Assembly: GCF_900129125.1 (NCBI RefSeq)
Contig: NZ_FQVJ01000012.1
Coordinates: 33,975 to 97,974 of the forward strand
Source of the DNA: Acidocella aminolytica 101 = DSM 11237
Lineage (GTDB): Bacteria > Pseudomonadota > Alphaproteobacteria > Acetobacterales > Acetobacteraceae
Length of the DNA: 64,000 bases
Direction of reading: 5' to 3'
Shown: positions 53,538-62,357 of the stretch, piece after piece
Layout of the letters: each line of letters begins with the position of its first letter
Numbering within the stretch: the stretch's first letter is position 1
The notes under the pieces: generated by a model
Seen by the model: the letters and a program-made list of their open reading frames with translations, nothing else
What the model was told of the DNA's origin: nothing
Database searches by the model: none
Made by a program: the position numbers and the translations under genes

Positions 53538-53786
53538 TTAGCATTTCTGAATCACCAGCACATAGCTGCCATCCGGCTGCTCCAATAAATCCAGTGGCTC
53601 ATGCCCCTGGTCCGCCGCCGCGCGGGGCACGTTGCGCACAGGGTCCTCCCCTTTCAGCTTCACCAGCAGAATTTGCCCTTCCTCCATTGCATCCAGCGCG
53701 AGACGGGTCCGCACGTAGGTCATTGGGCAAGTTTCCGCCGTAATATCTATAGCTTTGTCATGTTTCGGCAGCATGGTTAGCGTCAT
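53538..53786 (-). CDS. TusA-like sulfurtransferase family protein
   Basis: The 82-residue protein has the TusA/SirA fold: DKAIDITAETCPMTYVRTRL and a C-terminal LLEQPDGSYVLVIQKC. The family motif CPxP reads CPMT here: the active-site Cys is present but the second Pro is replaced by Thr, as in a subgroup of TusA-like proteins not assigned to tRNA 2-thiolation. I chose the ATG at 53786 (AAGG about 8 bases upstream). A second conserved Cys is the last residue. It diverges from the Fur-family gene by 54 bases. Confidence 0.87.
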   Translation of the reverse strand: MTLTMLPKHDKAIDITAETCPMTYVRTRLALDAMEEGQILLVKLKGEDPVRNVPRAAADQGHEPLDLLEQPDGSYVLVIQKC

Positions 53787-53840
53787 ATCTGTACCTTTAA
53801 GGCTGGACCGGGCCAGCAGTTTAGGCCACAAGGCTCAACG

Positions 53841-54251
53841 ATGGATATAAGCATCGAACGCCTGTGCATAGAGAACGGGCTGAAGATGACAGGTCCGCGC
53901 CGGGTGATTGCGCGGGTGTTGTCTGAGGCAACCGACCACCCGGATGTAGAGGAGCTGCACCGGCGGGCCAACCGTATCGACAACCGTATCTCTCTGGCTA
54001 CGGTTTACCGCACAGTCCGCTTGCTGGAAGCCAAGGGCATTCTCTCCCGGCGTGATCTGGGCAGCCGCCGCGCGCGTTATGAGCCTAGCGGCGATGGCAA
54101 CCATTTCCACCTAGTGGATAAGGAGACCGGAAATGTCATCGAATTCGAGACACCAGAGGTGGAAGACGCGCTGCGTATCATTGCCAGAACCCATGGGCTT
54201 GAGGTTGACGTGATCAAGATCGAGCTTTTTGGACGGCGGTCCGCTAAATGA
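53841..54251 (+). CDS. Fur-family transcriptional regulator
   Basis: The 136-residue protein has the Fur winged helix (IERLCIENGLKMTGPRRVIA, DHPDVEELHRRANRIDNRIS, ATVYRTVRLLEAKGI) and a dimerisation domain with RYEPSGDGNHFHLVDKETGN. Compared with E. coli Fur, site-2 ligands His33, Glu81, His88, His90 and Glu101 seem to be kept, but the other metal site is damaged: positions 87, 89 and 125 appear to be Asn, Phe and Ile instead of His, Asp and His. The structural Cys pairs are absent, as usual in alphaproteobacteria. Iron, manganese or heme sensing (Fur, Mur or Irr) cannot be told apart. Its stop overlaps olsB by 4 bases. Confidence 0.9.
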   Translation: MDISIERLCIENGLKMTGPRRVIARVLSEATDHPDVEELHRRANRIDNRISLATVYRTVRLLEAKGILSRRDLGSRRARYEPSGDGNHFHLVDKETGNVIEFETPEVEDALRIIARTHGLEVDVIKIELFGRRSAK

Positions 54252-55084
54252 ACCAGAATATCGCCCAGAAATTACCGCATCTTACGCTGGGCAACGCCGC
54301 GCCGGGCTTTCTTGAACTGCGCACGGGGAATCTGGGCGTCCGCCTCGCTACCACCCAGGCCGAGTTGGAAGCCGCCCAGGCCCTGCGCTACCGCGTGTTC
54401 TATGAGGAACGCGGCGCCAAGCCGGACGAAGCCACTCTGGCCTCAAAGCGAGACCATGACACGTTCGACTCCATCGCGGATCATTTGCTGGTCGTGGATC
54501 ACGACCTTGGTGAAGGGCCGGAAAGCGTGGTGGGCACCTACCGGCTCATCCGTCAGGAAGCCGCGGCGCAGATTGGGCATTTCTATTCCGAAGATGAGTA
54601 CGACATCTCGGCCCTGAAAGGCTTTTCCGGCCGCAAGCTGGAGTTAGGGCGCAGCTGCACCGCCAGCGCATACCGCAACCGCAGCGTGATGCAGCTGCTC
54701 TGGCGCGGCATTGCCGCATATGTCTTTCACCATCAGATCGACATCATGTTCGGCTGCGCCTCGCTCTCCGGCACCAACCCGGATGAGCTGGCGGAGGAAC
54801 TGACCTACCTCACCCTGCATCACCGCGCGCCCGCATCCATCCGCCCGCGCGCCCTACCGGAACGCTATGTGGAAATGTCCCGCCTGTCGCCGGAGGCGAT
54901 CAACCCGAAACAGGCATTGATGCGCCTGCCGCCGCTGATAAAAGGCTATCTGAGGCTCGGCGGTGTTGTTGGAGATGGGGCGGTGATCGATAACCAGTTC
55001 AACACCACGGATATTGCCATCATCGTGCAAACGGACCTAGTGACCGAAAAATATTACCGCCATTACGAACGGGAATCCCGCTAA
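54248..55084 (+). CDS. olsB: Ornithine N-alpha-acyltransferase, OlsB-like
   Basis: OlsB adds a 3-hydroxyacyl chain from ACP to the alpha-amino group of ornithine, giving lyso-ornithine lipid. The 278-residue GNAT-type protein has the family segments LRYRVFYEERGAKPDEA, DTFDSIADHLLVVDHDLGEG, VVGTYRLIRQEAAAQIGHFY, LELGRSCTASAYRNRSVMQL and FGCASLSGTNPDELAEELTY. The ATG overlaps the upstream Fur-family stop (ATGA), so the two genes are coupled. The second enzyme OlsA is not nearby. Ornithine lipids replace phospholipids under phosphate or acid stress in many proteobacteria. Confidence 0.9.
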   Translation: MNQNIAQKLPHLTLGNAAPGFLELRTGNLGVRLATTQAELEAAQALRYRVFYEERGAKPDEATLASKRDHDTFDSIADHLLVVDHDLGEGPESVVGTYRLIRQEAAAQIGHFYSEDEYDISALKGFSGRKLELGRSCTASAYRNRSVMQLLWRGIAAYVFHHQIDIMFGCASLSGTNPDELAEELTYLTLHHRAPASIRPRALPERYVEMSRLSPEAINPKQALMRLPPLIKGYLRLGGVVGDGAVIDNQFNTTDIAIIVQTDLVTEKYYRHYERESR

Positions 55085-55139
55085 AAACGGGGACGGGAAC
55101 CGGAGCCCCGGATAAACCGGGACTTGAAGGGATTAGACT

Positions 55140-55646
55140 ATGGCCGAAGATGATCTGAACACGCCCGAATCGCTGTTGCCTTACGATGAATGGACGCAGG
55201 AAGCCCTGCGCCAAGTTGTGGTGAGCGCGCTCCGCCATGTGGCCAATGAAGGGCTGCCGGGCGGGCACCATTTCTACATCACCTTCAAAACCGAGTATCC
55301 GGGCGTGAACATCCCCGACCGGCTGAAGGCCCAGTACCCGGATGAGATGACCATTGTGCTGCAGCACCAGTTCCACTCTTTGATGGTGGATGAGGCCGGC
55401 ACCTCCATGTCCGTGGGCCTCAGCTTCTCGGGCGTGCCGTCCACTCTGGTTATTCCCATCGCCGCCATCACCGGCTTTGCCGACCCGGAAGTGCGCTTCG
55501 GCCTACAATTCCATGTGGACGTGCCGGAGCCGGTGAAGGTGACTGATATTCCCGAGCCGCAGGGCGATGATGTGCCCGCGCGCCCCAATGACGGGCCCGC
55601 CGATGTGGTGAGCCTGGACGCTTTCCGCCGCCGTCAGAAAGACTGA
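55140..55646 (+). CDS. sspB: ClpXP adaptor SspB (alphaproteobacterial type)
   Basis: SspB delivers ssrA-tagged and other proteins to ClpXP. The 168-residue protein has the alphaproteobacterial start PYDEWTQEALRQVVVSALRH, the substrate-binding core HHFYITFKTEYPGVNIPDRL with EMTIVLQHQFHSLMVDE and VGLSFSGVPSTLVIPIAAIT, and an acidic linker that ends in VVSLDAFRRRQKD, the usual ClpX-binding tail. Its C-terminal residues are conserved in the group. fumA begins 6 bases after its stop. Confidence 0.94.
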   Translation: MAEDDLNTPESLLPYDEWTQEALRQVVVSALRHVANEGLPGGHHFYITFKTEYPGVNIPDRLKAQYPDEMTIVLQHQFHSLMVDEAGTSMSVGLSFSGVPSTLVIPIAAITGFADPEVRFGLQFHVDVPEPVKVTDIPEPQGDDVPARPNDGPADVVSLDAFRRRQKD

Positions 55647-55652
55647 AGAAAC

Positions 55653-57299
55653 ATGAACGCACCCCTGAAACGCAGCCCCGGTTTCAACTTCTCCCCCATG
55701 TTCCCGCTAGGCGAGGATGACACGAAGTACCGCAAGCTCGATATCGAAGGCGTGTCCACCATTGAGGTCGAGGGCAAGACCGTCCTGAAGATTACCGAAG
55801 GCGCGCTCTCCGAGCTGGCTTTCCAGGCTTATCACGACGTCTCCCACCTGCTGCGCCCGGCGCATCTGCAGCAGCTTGCCAATATCCTGAAAGACCCGGA
55901 GGCCAGCGAGAATGACCGCTATGTGGCCATGGAGTTTCTGAAGAACGCCACCATCGCCTCCAAGGGTATCCTACCGATGTGCCAGGATACCGGCACCGCC
56001 TTGATTTTCGGTAAGAAGGGCCAACGCGTGTGGGTTGAGGGCAATGAGGAGGAAGCGTTCTCCTGGGGGGTATCGCGCACCTATACTGAGACCAATCTGC
56101 GCTATTCGCAGATGGCGCCGCTTTCAATGTTCGAGGAAAAGAACACCGGCAATAACCTGCCCGTGCAGTTCGATATCATGGCTTCCCCCGGCGACTACCA
56201 CGCGGATGAGTTCAATCTGCAATTCATCGCCAAGGGCGGCGGATCGGCCAATAAAACCTATCTGTTTCAGGAAACCCGGGCTGTGCTGACGCCGGAGAAG
56301 ATCTATGCCTTCATCGAGGCGAAGATCAAAACCCTCGGCACCTCCGCCTGCCCGCCTTACCATCTGGCGATTGTTATCGGCGGCACCTCGGCGGAGCTGA
56401 ACCTGAAGACGGTTAAGCTGGCCTCCACCAAATATTACGACAACCTGCCCACCAGCGGCGACGCCACCGGCCATGCCTTCCGTGACCTCGAGATGGAGCA
56501 GAAGGTGCTGGAGATCAGCCGCAAGATCGGCATCGGCGCGCAGTTTGGCGGCAAATATTTCTGTCACGACGTGCGCGTCATCCGCCTGCCCCGCCATGGC
56601 GCGTCCCTCCCCATCGGCATCGGCGTGTCCTGCTCGGCGGACCGGCAGATCAAGGCCAAGATCACGCCGGAAGGTGTGTTCCTGGAACAGTTGGAAACCA
56701 ACCCGGCCAAATATCTGCCCGAGATCACGGACGAGCATCTGGGCGGCGATGTGGTCGCCATCGACCTCAACCGGCCGATGAAGGAGATTCTGGCGGAGCT
56801 CTCCAAACATCCGGTAAAAACCCGCGTGGCGCTCACCGGCACCATCGTGGTGGCGCGCGACATTGCCCACGCCAAGCTGCAGGAACGGCTGGACCGTGGC
56901 GAGGGCATGCCGGATTACATGAAGAATCACCCAGTTTATTACGCCGGCCCGGCCAAAACGCCGGATGGCATGCCAACCGGCAGCTTCGGCCCCACCACTG
57001 CCGGGCGTATGGACAGCTATGTGAACGCCTTCCAGGAAGCTGGCGGGTCCATGGTGATGCTGGCCAAGGGCAACCGCTCCAAGGCCGTGACAGAAGCCTG
57101 CCACAAGCATGGCGGCTTTTATCTCGGCTCCATCGGCGGCCCGGCTGCGGTGCTGGCGCAAAACAACATCAAGAAGGTCGAAGTTCTGGAATATCCCGAA
57201 CTCGGCATGGAAGCCGTGTGGAAGATCGAGGTGAAGGACTTCCCGGCCTTCATCGTGGTTGACGACAAGGGTAACGACTTCTTCGCCGATCTCGCCTGA
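55653..57299 (+). CDS. fumA: Class I (iron-sulfur) fumarate hydratase
   Basis: This class I fumarase hydrates fumarate to malate in the TCA cycle with an oxygen-sensitive [4Fe-4S] cluster. The 548-residue length matches the single-chain form. Landmarks are [20 protein letters not shown] (first cluster Cys near residue 110), [40 protein letters not shown] and [20 protein letters not shown]; the cluster cysteines and the GxxxG loops are present. The 6-base spacing from sspB suggests one transcript. Confidence 0.96.
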   Translation: MNAPLKRSPGFNFSPMFPLGEDDTKYRKLDIEGVSTIEVEGKTVLKITEGALSELAFQAYHDVSHLLRPAHLQQLANILKDPEASENDRYVAMEFLKNATIASKGILPMCQDTGTALIFGKKGQRVWVEGNEEEAFSWGVSRTYTETNLRYSQMAPLSMFEEKNTGNNLPVQFDIMASPGDYHADEFNLQFIAKGGGSANKTYLFQETRAVLTPEKIYAFIEAKIKTLGTSACPPYHLAIVIGGTSAELNLKTVKLASTKYYDNLPTSGDATGHAFRDLEMEQKVLEISRKIGIGAQFGGKYFCHDVRVIRLPRHGASLPIGIGVSCSADRQIKAKITPEGVFLEQLETNPAKYLPEITDEHLGGDVVAIDLNRPMKEILAELSKHPVKTRVALTGTIVVARDIAHAKLQERLDRGEGMPDYMKNHPVYYAGPAKTPDGMPTGSFGPTTAGRMDSYVNAFQEAGGSMVMLAKGNRSKAVTEACHKHGGFYLGSIGGPAAVLAQNNIKKVEVLEYPELGMEAVWKIEVKDFPAFIVVDDKGNDFFADLA

Positions 57300-57303
57300 G
57301 ACT

Positions 57304-57699
57304 ATGAAATTCACTGTCGATCGTATCGATCATGTGGTGATGGTCTGCCGTGACCTGAACGTCACGGCAGGCTGGTATCAGCGCGTGCTAGGCATGGAGC
57401 GCGAGGAATATGGCGGCACGAACCGCACAGCCCTGCGTTTTGGCGCCCAGAAGATCAATCTGCACGAAGCCGGGCACGAGGTTGTGCCTCACGCCCAGGC
57501 CGCGCAACCCGGCACGCTGGATCTCTGCCTCGTGGTGGCGGTAGGGCCCGCTGATGTGGTGGCACAGCTCCATGCCTGCGGCGTGGCCATTGAGCGTGGG
57601 CCGGTTTCACGGATCGGGGCGTTGGGGGATATCACCTCCGTCTATTGCCGCGACCCCGACGGCAATCTGATCGAGCTGGCCTCTTATATGGACGACTGA
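57304..57699 (+). CDS. VOC-superfamily protein (glyoxalase-like)
   Basis: The 131-residue single-domain protein begins VDRIDHVVMVCRDLNVTAGW with a metal His, continues with WYQRVLGMEREEYGG and INLHEAGHEVVPHAQAAQPG, and ends VYCRDPDGNLIELASYMDD with a metal Glu. It is a VOC metalloprotein of the glyoxalase/bleomycin-resistance/dioxygenase superfamily, but its substrate cannot be named. The ATG at 57304 follows the fumA stop by 4 bases, and the queA start shares one base with its stop (TGATG). Confidence 0.87.
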   Translation: MKFTVDRIDHVVMVCRDLNVTAGWYQRVLGMEREEYGGTNRTALRFGAQKINLHEAGHEVVPHAQAAQPGTLDLCLVVAVGPADVVAQLHACGVAIERGPVSRIGALGDITSVYCRDPDGNLIELASYMDD

Positions 57700-58730
57700 T
57701 GCAGCTTTCAGAATTTGGCTATGACTTGCCGCCGGAGCGGATTGCCACCGCCCCGGCGCGCCCGCGTGACGCCGCCCGGCTGCTGCATGTGGAAGCGGAT
57801 GGGTTGCACGACCAGATCGTCCGCGACCTCCCTGCCCTTTTGCGCCCTGACGATTTGCTGGTGGTAAATGACACCAAGGTGATCCCCGCCCAGCTCACCG
57901 CCAGACGCGGCGACGCCAAAATCGGCATCACACTGGACCGGCGGCTGGATGACGGTAGCTGGCATGTGCTGCTGCGTAATTCCAAACGCGTGAAGCAGGG
58001 GGATGTGCTGGTGATCGACCCCGCTTTCTCCGCCGAGGTGGTAGAGCTGGAAGCTGGCGGCGCGGCGATCTTGCGCTTCACGGCGGATGATTTCCACGCG
58101 GCCCTGGAACGCTCCGGCGCGCTGGCGCTGCCGCCTTACATCGCCCGGCCCGAGGGCATTACCGCGCAGGACAAGACCGACTACCAGACCCTTTTCGCCG
58201 CGCATGAGGGCGCTGTCGCCGCGCCCACGGCGGGGCTGCATTTCACGCCGACGCTTCTGGCCGCCTTGCAGGCGCGTGGGGTCGAGATGGCGAAGGTCAC
58301 GCTGCATGTGGGCGCTGGGACCTTCCTGCCGGTGCGGGTGGAACGGATTGAGGACCACAAGATGCATGCAGAGCGCGGCTACATTACTGAAGCCACCGCC
58401 GCGCGCATCAATGCCGCCAAGGCGGCGGGGCGACGGATCATCCCCATCGGCACCACCGCCCTGCGCCTGCTGGAATCCGCCGCGACGGACGCAGGCACAC
58501 TAAAGCCATTTGATTCCGAAACGGATATTTTCATCTATCCCGGCTACCGCTTCAAAATCGCAGATGCGCTGTTCACCAACTTTCATCTGCCGCACTCCAC
58601 GCTGCTGATGCTGGTGAGCGCCTTTGCCGGCACAAAGAGAATTAAGGCAGCCTACGCCCATGCCATCGCCAATGGCTACCGCTTCTATTCCTATGGCGAT
58701 GCCTGCCTCTTGGAGCGCGCGGCCGGGTAA
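57699..58730 (+). CDS. queA: S-adenosylmethionine:tRNA ribosyltransferase-isomerase
   Basis: QueA attaches the cyclopentene precursor from SAM onto preQ1 at tRNA position 34, forming epoxyqueuosine. The 343-residue protein has FGYDLPPERIATAPARPRDA, PDDLLVVNDTKVIPAQLTAR, FAAHEGAVAAPTAGLHFT, VTLHVGAGTFLPVRVERIED and FTNFHLPHSTLLMLVSAFAG. The start at 57699 is coupled to the VOC gene; the 18 codons before it belong to the other frame. Together with queG, queF and tgt downstream on the opposite strand it makes the second queuosine block. Confidence 0.96.
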   Translation: MQLSEFGYDLPPERIATAPARPRDAARLLHVEADGLHDQIVRDLPALLRPDDLLVVNDTKVIPAQLTARRGDAKIGITLDRRLDDGSWHVLLRNSKRVKQGDVLVIDPAFSAEVVELEAGGAAILRFTADDFHAALERSGALALPPYIARPEGITAQDKTDYQTLFAAHEGAVAAPTAGLHFTPTLLAALQARGVEMAKVTLHVGAGTFLPVRVERIEDHKMHAERGYITEATAARINAAKAAGRRIIPIGTTALRLLESAATDAGTLKPFDSETDIFIYPGYRFKIADALFTNFHLPHSTLLMLVSAFAGTKRIKAAYAHAIANGYRFYSYGDACLLERAAG

Positions 58731-58802
58731 TTCCGGCCCGCCCCTTGGGGTAAATAGTGTCAGCTGCCATATCTCCCAGGTGTTTGACCAAGGAGCGCGC
58801 TG

Positions 58803-59630
58803 ATGACCCCTGCCCCGACCCTCCCTTTGCTGAACGGCGTGCAGATGCCCCAGCTTGGCCTGGGCACTTGGCCCATGAACGACGCCGAAGCCTCCACAGC
58901 CGTGCGCCAGGCGCTCTTGCTTGGCTACCGGTTGATCGACACGGCAGAAAATTACGGCAACGAGGCTGGGGTGGGGGAAGGCTTCCGCCAAAGCGGCATT
59001 CCCCGGCAGGAGATCTTCCTCACCACCAAGTTCAACCGCCAATGGCACAGCGAAACCGGGCCTCGCCACGCCGCTGAAGCCAGCCTGAAACGGCTCCAGA
59101 TGGAGTATATCGACCTGCTGCTGATCCATTGGCCCAACCCAGATCAGGACCGTTATGTGGATGCCTTTGCCGCCATGGTGAAATTGCTGAAGGCCGGGCT
59201 GGTGCGTGCTATCGGCGTTTCCAACTTCAAGCCCGCCCATCTGGACAAACTGTTTGCCGCCGGGCTGGTACCACACGTGAATCAGATTCAGCTCAGCCCT
59301 TATCTGCGCCGGGATGGTGTGGTGGCGGTGCATCGCGCCAAAGGCATCGTAACGGAAAGCTGGAGCCCCCTCGGCCGTGGCGGAGATATTTTACTGGACC
59401 CCATCATCCAAAACATTGCCGTTGCGCATGGGAAAAAGCCAAGCCAGATCATCCTGCGCTGGCATGTACAATCCGGCTATGTCCCCACACCAAAATCAGC
59501 CAACCCCGACCTGCAGAAAGAGAATCTGGACGTGTTCGGGTTCAGCTTAACGGCGGACGAAATACAAGCGCTGAATGGGCTGAACAAGCCGGACATGACG
59601 ATGCGGGATTCGGATGTGTTCGGGCACTGA
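58803..59630 (+). CDS. Aldo/keto reductase (DkgA/2,5-diketo-gluconate reductase-like)
   Basis: The 275-residue protein has the AKR catalytic tetrad: Asp and Tyr in DTAENYGNEAGVGEGFRQ, Lys in FLTTKFNRQWHS and His in DLLLIHWPNPDQ, with GVSNFKPAHLDKLFAAG and VPTPKSANPDLQKENLDV, the latter including the NADPH-binding region. It follows the DkgA-like family. The gene is 72 bases downstream of queA and may use GGAGCG before its ATG. Substrate not known; 2,5-didehydrogluconate or methylglyoxal would fit. Confidence 0.9.
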   Translation: MTPAPTLPLLNGVQMPQLGLGTWPMNDAEASTAVRQALLLGYRLIDTAENYGNEAGVGEGFRQSGIPRQEIFLTTKFNRQWHSETGPRHAAEASLKRLQMEYIDLLLIHWPNPDQDRYVDAFAAMVKLLKAGLVRAIGVSNFKPAHLDKLFAAGLVPHVNQIQLSPYLRRDGVVAVHRAKGIVTESWSPLGRGGDILLDPIIQNIAVAHGKKPSQIILRWHVQSGYVPTPKSANPDLQKENLDVFGFSLTADEIQALNGLNKPDMTMRDSDVFGH

Positions 59631-59690
59631 GCCCAAGATGCTTAAAAAATGGTGTTAGAATCACACACCACTCCAAGCCGCATTTAACGT

Positions 59691-60731
59691 TTAGGCTGGA
59701 CGGCCTAGCGTTTTCTCTGCCCACCGGCCGGCTTCAGCCACCACTAAATCATCGTCTCCCGCCAGCTTTGCCGCCACCGGCAATAGCGCTACATCCCCGC
59801 TATTTCCGATCGAAATCGCAACATTGCGCACAAACCTCTTCCGCCCAATTCTTTTGACCGGCGAGCCGGAAAATCTCTTTCGGAATGCCGCGTCATCCAT
59901 CTGCGCCAATTCAGCCAATAGCGGTGCCGTCAAATCCTCCCGGGCAGCCAGCTTCACTTCACGTCCGGCTTCTGCAAATTTGTTCCAGGGGCACACCGCC
60001 AGACAATCATCGCAACCATAAATCCGGTTCCCGATGGCGGCACGGAATTCTTCCGGAATCGGACCGTTATGTTCGATGGTCAGGTAAGAAATACAGCGCC
60101 GCGCATCAAGCTGATACGGCGCGGGAAACGCCTGGGTGGGGCAAACGGTCTGGCAGGCGGTGCACCCGCCGCAATGGTCATGGGCTGGCGCATCGGGGTC
60201 CAGCATCAGCGTCGTATAGATTTCCCCTAGAAACAACCAGGAGCCATGACGGCGGGAGACGAGGTTGGTGTGCTTGCCTTGCCAGCCCAGTCCTGCTTGT
60301 TCGGCCAGAGGTTTTTCCATCACCGGGGCAGTGTCCACAAACACCTTTACTCCCGCACCGCACGTGGCGATGAATTGCGCCAGATGCTTCAGCTTGCCCT
60401 TAATGATGTCATGATAATCCCGGTTGCGGGCATAAACTGAAATATTCCCAACGTCCGGCCGGGCGAGATTATCCAGCGCACCGCCTTCCGGCGCGTAGGA
60501 AAACCCGAGAGAGATCACGCTCAACGCCTCTGGCCACAAAGCCTGCGGATGGGCGCGTTGCGCCACGCGCTCGGCCATCCAGCCCATCGTCCCGTGCCGC
60601 CCGTGGCTGAGAAAATCCTGCAGCTGGGCCAGCCTTTCCGGCGGCAGGCTAGCACATGTGAAGCCGGTGGCGGCAAAGCCCAACTCCGCCGCCTTCGCCG
60701 CGATCTGGGTTTTTAAATCAGCCCCGGCCAC
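59691..60731 (-). CDS. queG: Epoxyqueuosine reductase (B12-dependent)
   Basis: QueG reduces epoxyqueuosine to queuosine in tRNA, using cobalamin and two [4Fe-4S] clusters. The 346-residue protein has the QueG segments [50 protein letters not shown], and the two ferredoxin-type motifs [18 protein letters not shown] and [14 protein letters not shown] chose the GTG at 60731, which overlaps queF by 14 bases; the frame extends to an ATG at 60767 inside queF. The family usually begins near [13 protein letters not shown]. Need for cobalamin matches the B12 riboswitch and receptor at the window's left. Confidence 0.92.
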   Translation of the reverse strand: MAGADLKTQIAAKAAELGFAATGFTCASLPPERLAQLQDFLSHGRHGTMGWMAERVAQRAHPQALWPEALSVISLGFSYAPEGGALDNLARPDVGNISVYARNRDYHDIIKGKLKHLAQFIATCGAGVKVFVDTAPVMEKPLAEQAGLGWQGKHTNLVSRRHGSWLFLGEIYTTLMLDPDAPAHDHCGGCTACQTVCPTQAFPAPYQLDARRCISYLTIEHNGPIPEEFRAAIGNRIYGCDDCLAVCPWNKFAEAGREVKLAAREDLTAPLLAELAQMDDAAFRKRFSGSPVKRIGRKRFVRNVAISIGNSGDVALLPVAAKLAGDDDLVVAEAGRWAEKTLGRPA

Positions 60732-61182
60732 GGTACGGAGGCACCCCCTGATCGGGTATCCAGGCATCTTCCGGCGGCTTGCCAGTCTGCCAGAACACGT
60801 CGATGGGAATCCCGCCGCGCGGATACCAATACGCCCCCAGCCGCAGCCATTTCGGCGACAGTAAGTCCACCAGCCGCTCCGCGATCATTAAGGAACAAGC
60901 TTCATGAAACCCACCATGGTTACGGAAGGACTGCAAAAACAGTTTCAGCGATTTGCTTTCCACCAGCCACTCATCGGGGATGTAATCAATGACGATATGC
61001 CCGAAATCCGGCTGGCCGGTCATCGGGCAGAGGGAGGTGAATTCCGGACAGACAAAACGCACCATCGCGTTCTTGCCGCCAGTTTTGGCGGGCACGCGCT
61101 CCAGAACCGCTTCTTCCGGGCTGGCGGGCATTTCGGTCTTGGTGCCAAGCTGTTTCAGCTCGGCGTAACGGTCGTCTGTCAT
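60718..61182 (-). CDS. queF: preQ0 reductase (NADPH-dependent)
   Basis: QueF reduces preQ0 to preQ1. The 154-residue protein is of the short (unimodular) type, with [20 protein letters not shown] (catalytic Cys in LCPMTGQPD), [20 protein letters not shown] (the NADPH-binding ESKSLK), [15 protein letters not shown] and [12 protein letters not shown]. The ATG overlaps the tgt stop by 4 bases, so tgt-queF-queG form a leftward operon. Confidence 0.95.
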   Translation of the reverse strand: MTDDRYAELKQLGTKTEMPASPEEAVLERVPAKTGGKNAMVRFVCPEFTSLCPMTGQPDFGHIVIDYIPDEWLVESKSLKLFLQSFRNHGGFHEACSLMIAERLVDLLSPKWLRLGAYWYPRGGIPIDVFWQTGKPPEDAWIPDQGVPPYRGRG

Positions 61183-62306
61183 GCGTCTGGTCCTCTCTGC
61201 CAGTTCCCCCGCACATCGGCGCAATAGGCGTCATACTCCTTGTTCAAAATCGCCGCCCGCGCTCCCTGCATCACATTCTGATAATAAGTGAGGTTGTGGA
61301 TGGTGAGCAGCATCGGCCCCAGCATCTCCTCGCAGCGGAAGAGATGATGCAGATAAGCCCGCGTATGGCGGGTGCAGCAGAGACAGGTGCAGTTTTCATC
61401 CAGCGGCCGCGAATCGTCCTGAAAACGGGCATTGCGCATGTTGAAGATGCCGTTGGAGGTAAAGGCCCGCGCAGTGCGCCCGGCACGGGTGGGCATCACG
61501 CAGTCAAACATATCCACCCCGCGCGCCACCGCGCCCAGCAAATCATCCGGCGTACCGACGCCCATCAGGTAACGAGGTTTTTGGGCGGGCAGGAAGTCCG
61601 TGCAGTAATCCAGCACCTCGAACATCACCGCCTGGCCTTCCCCCACGGCCAGCCCACCAATGGCGTAGCCTTCGAAATCGAGATCCACCAGGGCCGCGGC
61701 CGAGTGGCGACGCAGATCCTCATACACATTGCCCTGCATGATGCCGAACTGCCCATAGCCGGGGCGCTTCACAAACGCATCGCGCGAGCGCTTGGCCCAG
61801 CGGATGGAAAGCTCCATCGAGTCCATCGCCTCCTTATGGGTGGCGGGAAATTTGGTGCATTCATCCAACTGCATGGTAATGGTGGAATCAAGGAGGTGCT
61901 GAATCTCCGTGGAGCGCTCGGGCGTCAGCTCATAGGGCGTGCCGTCGATATGAGAACGGAACGTAACACCTTTCTCCTCCAGCTTGCGCAGCTTGGCGAG
62001 GGACATGATCTGGAACCCGCCGGAATCCGTGAGAATCGGGCCGGGCCAGTCCATCATCTTATGCAACCCACCCAGGCGCGCCACCCGTTCAGCGGTCGGC
62101 CGCAGCATGAGGTGGTAGGTGTTGCCAAGCACGATCTTCGCCCCCGTGGCGCGCACGGCATCCGCAGTCATGGCCTTCACCGTACCGGCGGTACCCACGG
62201 CCATGAAGGTAGGGGTCGGCACCTTGCCATGGGCCGTGGCGATCAACCCGGCGCGTGCCTGGCCATCCTGGCCCGCCAAGGTAAAGGAGAAATCTGGGGT
62301 GGTCAT
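61179..62306 (-). CDS. tgt: Queuine/preQ1 tRNA-ribosyltransferase
   Basis: TGT exchanges guanine-34 for preQ1 in tRNAs with GUN anticodons. The 375-residue protein shows [60 protein letters not shown] (active-site Asp), [19 protein letters not shown], the nucleophile region [20 protein letters not shown] and the zinc site [19 protein letters not shown]. It starts the tgt-queF-queG operon. Confidence 0.97.
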   Translation of the reverse strand: MTTPDFSFTLAGQDGQARAGLIATAHGKVPTPTFMAVGTAGTVKAMTADAVRATGAKIVLGNTYHLMLRPTAERVARLGGLHKMMDWPGPILTDSGGFQIMSLAKLRKLEEKGVTFRSHIDGTPYELTPERSTEIQHLLDSTITMQLDECTKFPATHKEAMDSMELSIRWAKRSRDAFVKRPGYGQFGIMQGNVYEDLRRHSAAALVDLDFEGYAIGGLAVGEGQAVMFEVLDYCTDFLPAQKPRYLMGVGTPDDLLGAVARGVDMFDCVMPTRAGRTARAFTSNGIFNMRNARFQDDSRPLDENCTCLCCTRHTRAYLHHLFRCEEMLGPMLLTIHNLTYYQNVMQGARAAILNKEYDAYCADVRGNWQRGPDA

Positions 62307-62357
62307 GAGCAGGAATTAGCCGGGTTGGCGCGGAAGTGCCAGAGAGCCCGCGCAAAC

